Source: Candidatus Avoscillospira stercorigallinarum
GTDB taxonomy: Bacteria > Bacillota > Clostridia > Oscillospirales > Oscillospiraceae
Length of the DNA: 51,160 nucleotides
Assembly: GCA_018713205.1 (NCBI GenBank)
Contig: DVFN01000089.1
Location: 1 to 51,160 of the forward strand
Direction of reading: 5' to 3'
The stretch's first letter is position 1; every line of letters starts with the position of its first letter. Under the pieces are notes generated by a model. The model saw only the letters and a list, made by a program, of their open reading frames with translations, was not told the origin of the DNA and made no database searches. Shown here piece by piece: positions 8,940 through 16,233 of this stretch. The position numbers and the translations under genes were made by a program.

Positions 8940-9420
8940 CTGCCTCGTAGGGGCGACTATCAGTCGCCCGAAACCGGGTTCCGATTCGCGCCGGGCCGGC
9001 AATCAACGCACCCGTTCACGGACGCGCCATGCGCGCCCCTACGACCGGTGCGGTCGCCGGTGGTGCATCCGACGCGGCGGTGCGGCACGGGCGGCCATGA
9101 AGGCCGCCCCTACAGCGGATGCAGCCATTGGAATGCGCTGCACGCGTGGGCTTGCGGGCCGATGTGGGCATCGGCCCCTACGCTGCTCGCTCGACACCTG
9201 GTAGGGGCGGCCTGTATGGCCGCCCGGAACCGGGTCGCGCTTTCCGCTGGGCCGCCAATCAATGCGCCCCTACGACCGGGGTGCGGTCGCCGGTGGTGCA
9301 TCCGACGCGGCGGTGCGGCTCGGGCGGCTGATAGCCGCCCCTACGATGGGTGGAACCATCGGGATTGCAGTGCACGCGTGGGCTTGCGGGCCGATGTGGG
9401 CATCGGCCCCTACGGGTGAT
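8940..9420. repeat. Palindromic mosaic repeat array, family A (at least eight units)
   Basis: Units alternate in orientation: GGGGCGACTATCAGTCGCCC (8950), GGACGCGCCATGCGCGCCCC (9020), GGGCGGCCATGAAGGCCGCCC (9089), GGGCCGATGTGGGCATCGGCCC (9156 and 9388), GGGGCGGCCTGTATGGCCGCCC (9204) and GGGCGGCTGATAGCCGCCC (9322). The spacer GGTGCGGTCGCCGGTGGTGC...GACGC appears at 9048-9086 and again at 9280-9319. All small ORFs here translate the repeat. No gene is visible from 8914 to 9482. Confidence 0.85.
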
Positions 9421-9435
9421 ATGTGTACGGGGCGC

Positions 9436-9465
9436 AAAAAATCCCCCGGGCGGGTGGCCCGGGGG
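9436..9465 (-). terminator. Intrinsic terminator of the C-terminal-SLH surface protein gene
   Basis: Read on the minus strand, CCCCCGGGC, loop CACCC, GCCCGGGGG is followed by ATTTTTT. It lies 17 nt beyond the stop codon of the 9483-12314 gene. Confidence 0.85.
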
Positions 9466-9482
9466 GCGATGTGCGGGAGGGA

Positions 9483-12314
9483 TTAGTAGGTCAGCACGCG
9501 GTGCAGGATCACGGCCATTTCAGCACGGGTGATGTTGCTCTTGGGCTGGATCTTGCCATTGGTGCCGATGACAACGCCGTGGCCGATCAGGTCCTTGATG
9601 GCGGCCTTGGCGTAGGAGGAGACGGAGCTGTAATCGGAGAAGCTGGAGGTGGAGGTGGAGACGGTGTAGCTCATGGAGTAGCCGACCTCATCCAGGGTCC
9701 GATAGATCAGGGTCATGGCCTCCTCGCGGGTGATGTAGGAGGTGGGGTTGTACTTGCCATTGGAGCCCTGGGCGATGCCGAGATACTTGGCCACGCCGAC
9801 GGCCTGGTAGGTCTCCTTGGAGTAGGAGGTGGTACCCTTGACCACATCGGGGAAGTTAGAGGTGACGTTGTAGTTCCCGTAATCCTCCTCCAGGAAGGCG
9901 CGGTACAGCATCAGCATAAAGTCGCCGCGGGTGATGTTGCTCTTGGGATTGTACTTGCCGTTGGAGCCGTTGGCGACCTCTTCGTAGTACAGGAAGTCCA
10001 CGGAGTCGGCAGCCCAGGAGTAGGAAGTCGCTGTCACGTCGGAGAACACGGCGGACTTGGTCTTCTGGGTTACCTTAAAGGTAATCTTGCCCTCATAGGA
10101 GTTCTTGCCATTGACATCATAGCCGGTATACTTGATGCTCACTTCGCCATAGAGGCCGGCGCGAGGCACAAAGGCAACCTTGTCCAGATCCATCTGCGTG
10201 CCGGTGGGATCGACGTAGAACTCATACTTGGTTGTCACAGGGGTGCTGTTGAGAATATTGGAGAAATTATAGAACAGCTTGCCGCTGGAAGCGGAGACAC
10301 TGGAGAACGTCAGATAGTCCAGGTCCTTTCCGGTAGCCGCCTTGTAGTTGGCCTCGATGATCTCCGTGATACCGCCGGCGCCGAAGGCCACGCCGCGGGA
10401 AGTGATGGTGGCAGCGTCGCCTTCGCCCAGGTTGATGACAATAATACCGCTGATGCCGTCGCCCTTATCATTATAGGCGGTGAAGGGCACGGTATCGGTC
10501 AGGCCGTCATAATTCTTGGTATCCACCACATAGGTAACCTGATCCAGGTCGCAGTAGTAATTGTTGTTGGTGGCGGAGTAGTTATAGTAGGCCTTATGAC
10601 TGGTGGTCACCACCTTGGAAGCGGAGGACGTGGTATAGAGAATACCATAGTAGGGCACGGAAGTGGTAATATCAAACTTCACATAGGAGAGGCTGCCGGT
10701 GTACTTGTTGGCAGACTTGTTGTCGTTCCAGAAGCTGACAAAATCCTTCTCGTCAAAGGTAACCTTGCCGTTGGAGCCCAGATCGTACTCAATATCGCCC
10801 TCACCATCGCCAACGGTGAGCTTCAGCGTACCCTCGGCGACGACATGGTCAGTCTTGGTCTTGGAGTCAGCCCAAGCAACGGTGTATTCCGCGGTCACAG
10901 TGCCGCTGCGCACGGCAGTAAAGGTCAGCGCGGAATTATTCACAGACACCCAGCCGCTGCCGCTGGAGAAGGAGCCGACATTCTTGCCCTCGATGATGTC
11001 AAACTTAATATACGTGCCGTCAGCAGCACCCAGGGCGTTCATCAAAGAGTTCCGGCTGGCGGTATTGGAGCCATTGTCCTTGTACAGGGTCTTCAGCGCG
11101 CCCACCTCGGAGAGCTTGAGCTTCCAGCTGTCCGTCGAAGCCTCGACCGTGTGGGTCTCATAAACGCCGATATACACGGTGACAGGATCAATCTTGATGT
11201 CGCTGTTATTGGCGACGGAAGCGGTCACGGTAACGGAAGCCACACCAACGCTGGAGCCGAGTACAGACACAGCGCCCTTATTGGAGGTGCTGACACTGGT
11301 GGAGGCACCGGTAACCTTGCCGGAATCAGAGGACTTATAATCGAATGTATAGTTCACCACAGCGTCGCTGCTGAGGCCGTTCACAGTGGGAACCAGCGTA
11401 ATGGAATCCAGCCGCTCGACACTGGCAGGCGCGGAAACAGAGAGAACCACACCGCCCACGGTGATTTCACTGGATGTAACAGGGTTCGTTTTCAGCTCAT
11501 ACAGATCGTTGGTCAGCGTCACGGTGGCAGTGATGGTTGCCTTGCCAGTCGCCTTGGGCGTCAGGACACCCTTATCGTCAACCGCCAGCTTAGTCGCATC
11601 GGAGCTGGTCCAGGTCACGGAAGTGGGCTCCAAGTCTTCCACTTCCGCAAAGGAGACGGACAGAGTCTTATCCTTATCCGTCAGGTTCATGGCGGCAGGC
11701 ACGCCGTCAATCTGCGGGGTGACCTTCATCTTGGTGACGGTCACCGTGATTTCATTGCTCTTAGTTTCGCCGACCTTCGCGGAAATCGTAGCCGTGCCGG
11801 TGGCGGCCTTCGCAGTGACCACGCCGGTCTCGGAAACATCCGCAACAGCAGAATCCGAGCTGCTCCAGGCGATGCCCTCGGTGGAGCTGCCGTCGGACAT
11901 GGCAGCGGTAAACGCAGCCGTCTTAGAATACTCCAGCGTATTGGCGCCGGTAATCGTCAGAGTAGGCTTGGCAGCTTCAGCAGCAACGACATGAATCTCA
12001 TGGGTGTCGCTGATTGTCTCACCATTCTCTGTAACAGAAGCGGTAACTGTAACAGTAGTGCCGGCAGTCTCACCGGTGACAGTGTATCTTGTACTGTCGG
12101 TAGATTCTTCGCCAGTGGCGCCGTCTCCGGACATGGACCACTGGACTTTTTCGGTACCGCTGTAATCTGTTGACAGCGTAATCGTTTCTTCAACCTTGAC
12201 TTGGCTTTCGCCGCTGATGTTGATTGCATCCGCCGCCAGAGCAAACGGGGCCACGCTGACCAGCAGTGCCAGAACCAGCAGCAGCGCGCCAATTCTGGTA
12301 ATGGATTTCTTCAT
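9483..12314 (-). CDS. Secreted surface protein with bacterial Ig-like domains and C-terminal SLH repeats
   Basis: This 943-residue exported protein starts with a Sec signal peptide (MKKSITRIGALLLVLALLVSVAPFALA, likely cleaved near residue 27). Several BIG2-type Ig-like modules follow over about residues 30-380, recognisable by repeated VTWTSSDATKLAVDDKG and GTATISAKVG patterns. The middle third is Ser/Thr/Gly-rich and unassigned. Three SLH repeats occupy about the last 190 residues, with signatures ITRGDFMLMLYRA, ITREEAMTLIYRT and ITRAEMAVILHRV. SLH repeats usually bind pyruvylated wall polymers, so the protein is expected to be tethered with its Ig-like stalk outward. An AGAGGTG ribosome binding site precedes the ATG. 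The ligand or partner is unknown. Confidence 0.93.
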   Translation of the reverse strand: MKKSITRIGALLLVLALLVSVAPFALAADAINISGESQVKVEETITLSTDYSGTEKVQWSMSGDGATGEESTDSTRYTVTGETAGTTVTVTASVTENGETISDTHEIHVVAAEAAKPTLTITGANTLEYSKTAAFTAAMSDGSSTEGIAWSSSDSAVADVSETGVVTAKAATGTATISAKVGETKSNEITVTVTKMKVTPQIDGVPAAMNLTDKDKTLSVSFAEVEDLEPTSVTWTSSDATKLAVDDKGVLTPKATGKATITATVTLTNDLYELKTNPVTSSEITVGGVVLSVSAPASVERLDSITLVPTVNGLSSDAVVNYTFDYKSSDSGKVTGASTSVSTSNKGAVSVLGSSVGVASVTVTASVANNSDIKIDPVTVYIGVYETHTVEASTDSWKLKLSEVGALKTLYKDNGSNTASRNSLMNALGAADGTYIKFDIIEGKNVGSFSSGSGWVSVNNSALTFTAVRSGTVTAEYTVAWADSKTKTDHVVAEGTLKLTVGDGEGDIEYDLGSNGKVTFDEKDFVSFWNDNKSANKYTGSLSYVKFDITTSVPYYGILYTTSSASKVVTTSHKAYYNYSATNNNYYCDLDQVTYVVDTKNYDGLTDTVPFTAYNDKGDGISGIIVINLGEGDAATITSRGVAFGAGGITEIIEANYKAATGKDLDYLTFSSVSASSGKLFYNFSNILNSTPVTTKYEFYVDPTGTQMDLDKVAFVPRAGLYGEVSIKYTGYDVNGKNSYEGKITFKVTQKTKSAVFSDVTATSYSWAADSVDFLYYEEVANGSNGKYNPKSNITRGDFMLMLYRAFLEEDYGNYNVTSNFPDVVKGTTSYSKETYQAVGVAKYLGIAQGSNGKYNPTSYITREEAMTLIYRTLDEVGYSMSYTVSTSTSSFSDYSSVSSYAKAAIKDLIGHGVVIGTNGKIQPKSNITRAEMAVILHRVLTY

Positions 12315-12363
12315 GTTTTTACACCTCTTTCAGTTTTTCGGTCGCAAGCGGATATGTGTTTTC

Positions 12364-12372
12364 ATTCTACCA
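12364..12372 (-). promoter_or_regulatory. Extended -10 promoter of the 9483-12314 gene
   Basis: On the minus strand TGGTAGAAT gives a TGn-extended -10 box. The -35 region is weak. The predicted transcript start near 12357 leaves a leader of about 43 nt that includes the AGAGGTG ribosome binding site. Confidence 0.5.
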
Positions 12373-12402
12373 TAAAACACATACAAGTGGAAGGCAAAAT
12401 CA

Positions 12403-12420
12403 AAGAATTCATGAATTCTT
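12403..12420. promoter_or_regulatory. Perfect 18-bp palindrome, possible operator
   Basis: AAGAATTCATGAATTCTT is fully self-complementary and lies about 30 bp upstream of the -10 box of the SLH gene, where an activator or repressor could sit. Confidence 0.4.
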
Positions 12421-12510
12421 AACGATTGATACCCTCGCAAGTTCCTAATATAAAGACGGAAAAACAGGCCAAAAGGTTCCCATTGATGCAAAATATTATA
12501 ATAATAAGGA

Positions 12511-12536
12511 GCGACCCTCCATTGCTGGAGGGCCGC
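12511..12536 (-). terminator. Intrinsic terminator of the N-terminal-SLH surface protein gene
   Basis: GCGACCCTCCA, loop TTGC, TGGAGGGCCGC forms an 11-bp stem with one mismatch. On the minus strand it is followed by the T-rich run TCCTTATTATTATAATATTTT. Confidence 0.75.
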
Positions 12537-12570
12537 TTTGGGTGTTTGCTATTTACAGGTTCCGTTAGGA

Positions 12571-15315
12571 TTAGTCCACAGGAACGATGACACCGTTCAC
12601 GACATGAGCATCGACGACGATGAAGATCTCATCGACCTGGCCCTGATCGTTGAAGAACAGCCAGTACACATTGTAGTCGTAGTACTCATTGTCGGAGCCG
12701 GGAACACCAGCAGAAGTGGTATCCTCGAAGTACTTGTTCAGATCTTCGACCTTCTCCAGCTTGGTGTAGGTATCCTTCGCGGTGTCGCCCACAACCACGA
12801 CGCAGTCATCGGCCACGATGTAGGAGTCGGTACGCTCGGCGATCAGGTTGCCGTTCTGGAACCACAGGCGAGTGCCGTCGATCTTGTCGGGGTTCACATC
12901 CTCCACAGCGGAGTAGACAGGCGTCACGCCGTCCACCAGGCCGATGACCTGCAGCTCAGCCTCGTACAGATACGGAATGCCAGCAGACAGGAGGGCGTTG
13001 TCAGTCACAGCCAGGATCGCGTCCTCGCCGTTGATGATGGCCTTGTAGGTCACATAGGCGCCGGCCTGCAGCTGATCGACGAACAGATCATCGGAGACCA
13101 GCTTCTGAGCGGTGCTGTACACGAAGGCTCTCTGAGCGGAGTGCTGATACAGAGCGTCGATGAAGACGTAGGTCAGCTGATCCACGCCGGCAACCTCTTC
13201 ATAGAAGTACTGGATGGTAGCCATCTTCGCGAAGATGCCATCGATCTCGTCATTGCCATAGGTGAAGCCGGCCAGAGCGACAGTCAGCTGATCGCGGGTG
13301 TAGACATTGTACTCGTAGGCCTTGGCGCTGTAGTTCCAGGTACGGACCATGTACTGGGTGGAAGCGGTGCCGTTGACCACAGCATTACCGGTACGGTCGT
13401 TCATGATGTCGCCGTCGGCATCCAGGTAGTAGTCGGGATCGGTGATATAGTCGGCGTAGTCGGAGCCGGCGACAGCGGGGGTGCCGGGAGTCGCGGCAAC
13501 GTCATTCTGATAGGGCCAGTAGTTATTGTTGTCGATGGAGGCGACACCGTTGCTGTCCACATAGCGGAGCAGGCGGCCTCTGTTGTAACCAGCCATGGCA
13601 GCGCCAGCGCGGTCGTTCAGGGCGTTCCACAGGTTGGCGTTGACAGCGGCGTCCTCCGTGAGCTTGCCGTCGAAGGTCACCAGATCGTTGGTGTAGGTGT
13701 AGGCGCGGTTGCCGTCGTAGCCGATGTTGCCGGGGATCTTCACGCCGGTCTGCTCGACAGCGTAGGCGTAAACATACTCGACGGAGTCGGAGTGGTTGGT
13801 CCAAGCCATGACGTAGCCGAACTCATCCAGGTACAGGTCGTACTCCTGGCCGTTGTCGGAGGAGGCGTCAACCTCGAACCGGGTCATCACGCCGGGCTGG
13901 GGAGCGTAGAAGTTGTTGAAGTTCTCAGCGTACTCGTAGGTCTCGCCGCCAACCTTGGTGGTGCTGCCGTTGCCGCCGGTGAGATCCTGCTCGGTGCGGG
14001 TGCAGGCGCCGGTCACGACGGGAGCGATCTTGGCGTCATGCAGCTGAGAGTTGCCGTTGTAGTTGCTGTCGGCGCTGCAGATCCAGTAGAGGACCACGTC
14101 GCCAACCTTGAAGCCGTAGCCGGTGTTGTCAAAAGCGGCGGCGGTGTTGTTCATCTTGAAGGTGCCCTCGTAGTTGCTGACGGAGGTAACTTCGCCGATG
14201 TAGGTGTTCTTGATGGTGATGATGACATGAGCGTCAGCGTCGTCCACATAGACATGAGTCTCAACGCCGTTGCCGGTGTGGTTCTGAACAGTAGCCAGAG
14301 TGGTGTTGTTCAGAGGGATCTCACCGTTCATATCGCGGCCATCCACATACCAGTTGAAGGTGTAGGCCTTGGAGCTGTCAACCTCTTCCTTCAGGTCGGT
14401 CTTGAGGGAAGCGGAAGCGGTGTAGCTGTAGTCAGCAGCAGTGGGATAGAACTTGTCGAACACCACGGTGCCCTTCGCATTGCGATAGACCCAGGAGAAG
14501 CCGGGGTTGCCATAGCAATCCTGGTCAGCAGTCAGGGTCAGGCCCTTGTAGATGCTGCCGAGCGGGAAGGGGCTGATGACGACGTTCTGGCGGGTGATCA
14601 CGATCCAGCCTTCGTTCTCGGCGTCGGGGATGGAGACATGGCCGCCGAAACGGTCAAAGTAGATGGTGTTGGTGATCTTGACCAGGTTCTCGGAGATGGT
14701 GCCGATGACGATGTTGGCCTGCAGGGCGTTCAGCATCATCTGAGCGGCTTCCTCACGGGTGATGGCCTTGTCGGGATCATAGTCGGCGGCGAAGCCGTTC
14801 AGCAGGCCATGATCCTTGGCATCGCGCAGGATGTTGGTCTTCCAGTTGGTTCCAACATAGCCCTGAGTAGCGGCATCGAAGCCCAGGACGCAGAGCAGCA
14901 TCTTGGCGGTCTCAATGCCGGTCACCTTGCCGTTGGGGTCAAAGGTGGTGGCGTTGCGGCCGGAGACGATACCGGTCTGGGCGCAGTAGGCGATGTAGCT
15001 GGCAGCCCAGTCGTTCTTGGCATCAGCAAAGGTGCAGGCGCTGGCATACAGGTCGCTGACGTCGTCACCAGCGTTGGAGAGAACAGCAATCATCTTCGCC
15101 ATCTCGGAACGCTTGATGGTGTTGGTGGGACGGAACGTGCCATCGGGATAACCGTCCAGGATACCGATGGCGGACAGGACATCGACGGCTTCAGCATAGT
15201 TGACCTTATCATAGTCAGAATAGTCGTCGGCGTCCTTGGCGCTGACCATGGCGACGAAGCTGAACAGAGTAGCAACGACCAGGATCAGAGCCAGAACTTT
15301 GCGAAAGTTCTTCAT
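12571..15315 (-). CDS. Secreted S-layer-type protein with N-terminal SLH repeats
   Basis: The ORF track starts at 15429, but the real start is the ATG at 15315: MKNFRKVLALILVVATLFSFVAMVSA is a clean Sec signal peptide and GGAGGAAG precedes it. The mature 914-residue product opens with SLH repeats over about residues 30-210 (AVDVLSAIGILDGYPDGTFRPTNTIKRSEMA, TFDPNGKVTGIETAKMLL, DYDPDKAITREEAAQMML). The remaining 700 residues are rich in Asp, Asn, Tyr and Val with few recognisable motifs. This architecture is common among S-layer proteins of Oscillospiraceae-type Clostridia. It has its own promoter and terminator and may be strongly expressed. Its exact array-forming role is inferred. Confidence 0.92.
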   Translation of the reverse strand: MKNFRKVLALILVVATLFSFVAMVSAKDADDYSDYDKVNYAEAVDVLSAIGILDGYPDGTFRPTNTIKRSEMAKMIAVLSNAGDDVSDLYASACTFADAKNDWAASYIAYCAQTGIVSGRNATTFDPNGKVTGIETAKMLLCVLGFDAATQGYVGTNWKTNILRDAKDHGLLNGFAADYDPDKAITREEAAQMMLNALQANIVIGTISENLVKITNTIYFDRFGGHVSIPDAENEGWIVITRQNVVISPFPLGSIYKGLTLTADQDCYGNPGFSWVYRNAKGTVVFDKFYPTAADYSYTASASLKTDLKEEVDSSKAYTFNWYVDGRDMNGEIPLNNTTLATVQNHTGNGVETHVYVDDADAHVIITIKNTYIGEVTSVSNYEGTFKMNNTAAAFDNTGYGFKVGDVVLYWICSADSNYNGNSQLHDAKIAPVVTGACTRTEQDLTGGNGSTTKVGGETYEYAENFNNFYAPQPGVMTRFEVDASSDNGQEYDLYLDEFGYVMAWTNHSDSVEYVYAYAVEQTGVKIPGNIGYDGNRAYTYTNDLVTFDGKLTEDAAVNANLWNALNDRAGAAMAGYNRGRLLRYVDSNGVASIDNNNYWPYQNDVAATPGTPAVAGSDYADYITDPDYYLDADGDIMNDRTGNAVVNGTASTQYMVRTWNYSAKAYEYNVYTRDQLTVALAGFTYGNDEIDGIFAKMATIQYFYEEVAGVDQLTYVFIDALYQHSAQRAFVYSTAQKLVSDDLFVDQLQAGAYVTYKAIINGEDAILAVTDNALLSAGIPYLYEAELQVIGLVDGVTPVYSAVEDVNPDKIDGTRLWFQNGNLIAERTDSYIVADDCVVVVGDTAKDTYTKLEKVEDLNKYFEDTTSAGVPGSDNEYYDYNVYWLFFNDQGQVDEIFIVVDAHVVNGVIVPVD

Positions 15316-15375
15316 GAGTCTTCCTCCTTTTGAATTTGATTTAGGGCCGCTGGGGTCCAAAATCATTGTACCCGT

Positions 15376-15404
15376 ATCATATCCGATGCCCCAAAGAATT
15401 GCAA
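15376..15404 (-). promoter_or_regulatory. Promoter of the N-terminal-SLH surface protein gene
   Basis: On the minus strand TTGCAA, a 17-nt spacer and TATGAT fit a sigma-A promoter, giving a leader of about 55 nt. A second -10-like TACAAT lies just downstream (15368-15373). Confidence 0.6.
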
Positions 15405-15419
15405 GGGCTTGGCGGCTTT

Positions 15420-15439
15420 TGTTACACAACTGTTACACA
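15420..15439 (-). promoter_or_regulatory. Direct repeat TGTGTAACA x2 upstream of the S-layer promoter
   Basis: Two copies of TGTGTAACA (minus strand) are spaced 11 bp start to start, about one helical turn, beginning 15 bp upstream of the -35 box. This layout suits an activator-binding site; no protein can be named. Confidence 0.4.
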
Positions 15440-15484
15440 GCATGGTCATGCAGAACCCGCTCCATTTTCCGCCAGCCCCCAACG

Positions 15485-16140
15485 TTCCCGCGTAGGGGCC
15501 GATGCCCACATCGGCCCGCAAGCTCCCGTGTGCAGCGCATTTCAATGGCTGCATTCGCTGTAGGGGCGGCCTGTATGGCCGCCCGTGCCGCACCGCCCCG
15601 TCGGATGCACCTCCGGCGACCGCACCCCGGTCGTAGGGGCGCATTGATTGGCAGCCCGGTGGGAAGCACGACCCGGTTCCGGGCGGCCATACAGGCCGCC
15701 CCTACGGATGCACCGCCGATTCGGTTCGTAGGGCGGGGTGCCCACACCCCGCCGAACCAGGCCGCCGGGATTGCCGGGCTAGCAAGTATCGCAGCAGCCG
15801 CCGGTCCTCTCGTAGGGGCGGGCTTCATGCCCGCCCGTGCCGCACCGCCGGGAGCAACAGGCCCTCGGTCATCGCGGCCCGGTCATCGCGGCATGTGGGC
15901 ATGCCGCCCTACGGCGTTCGGCGAAGTGCGGCAGAAACCAGAGGGCGTTCTCGGGCGGATATAAAATCCGCCCCTACGGCAGGGACAGGGGACGGTGCGG
16001 CCGGCGGGCTGCCTTGCACGCGGAGGGCTGACGGACGCGCCATGTGCGCCCCTACGGCTTTCGGCGGGGGTGCGGTGGGGGCCGGGGGCTTGTTCGGGCG
16101 GCCATACAGGCCGCCCCTACGGGTGCGCACGCTGGCCTAT
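15485..16140. repeat. Largest palindromic mosaic repeat array, family A
   Basis: About ten units fill the gap before the aconitase-family gene, including GGGGCCGATGCCCACATCGGCCC (15495), GGGGCGGCCTGTATGGCCGCCC (15563), GGGCGGCCATACAGGCCGCCC (15684 and 16099), GGGCGGGGTGCCCACACCCCGCC (15731), GGGGCGGGCTTCATGCCCGCCC (15814), GCATGTGGGCATGCCGCCC (15892) and GGGCGGATATAAAATCCGCCC (15954). The conserved spacer recurs in reverse at about 15588-15630. Every ORF called inside translates repeat. No gene is visible from 15316 to 16233. Confidence 0.85.
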
Positions 16141-16180
16141 GGCGTTGGGCGGGGGCAAAAATCCTCTTTTCGGATTTACT

Positions 16181-16208
16181 TTGCCGTATTCCTGTGGTAA
16201 ACTATGTA
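16181..16208 (+). promoter_or_regulatory. Possible promoter of the aconitase-family gene
   Basis: TTGCCG, a 16-nt spacer and TATGTA lie in a short AT-richer island between the repeat array and the ribosome binding site. The match is modest. Confidence 0.35.
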
Positions 16209-16233
16209 CAATGACCGAAATGGAGGTATTTCT

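Noticed and set aside
8940-9420. Family A array as a CRISPR
   Set aside because: Units are unequal palindromes in both orientations, spacers recur rather than being unique, and no cas genes are present.
8907-9532. Several small ORFs in the repeat array (for example 170, 70 and 74 residues)
   Set aside because: Their products repeat GRPY/GGHTGRPYG-type strings in all arrays and are translations of family A units.
9423-12173. 916-residue plus-strand ORF opposite the Ig-like/SLH gene
   Set aside because: Antisense shadow; it starts inside the terminator and repeat region.
12538-15333. 931-residue plus-strand ORF opposite the S-layer-type gene
   Set aside because: It is antisense to a gene with a clear signal peptide, SLH motifs, promoter and terminator.
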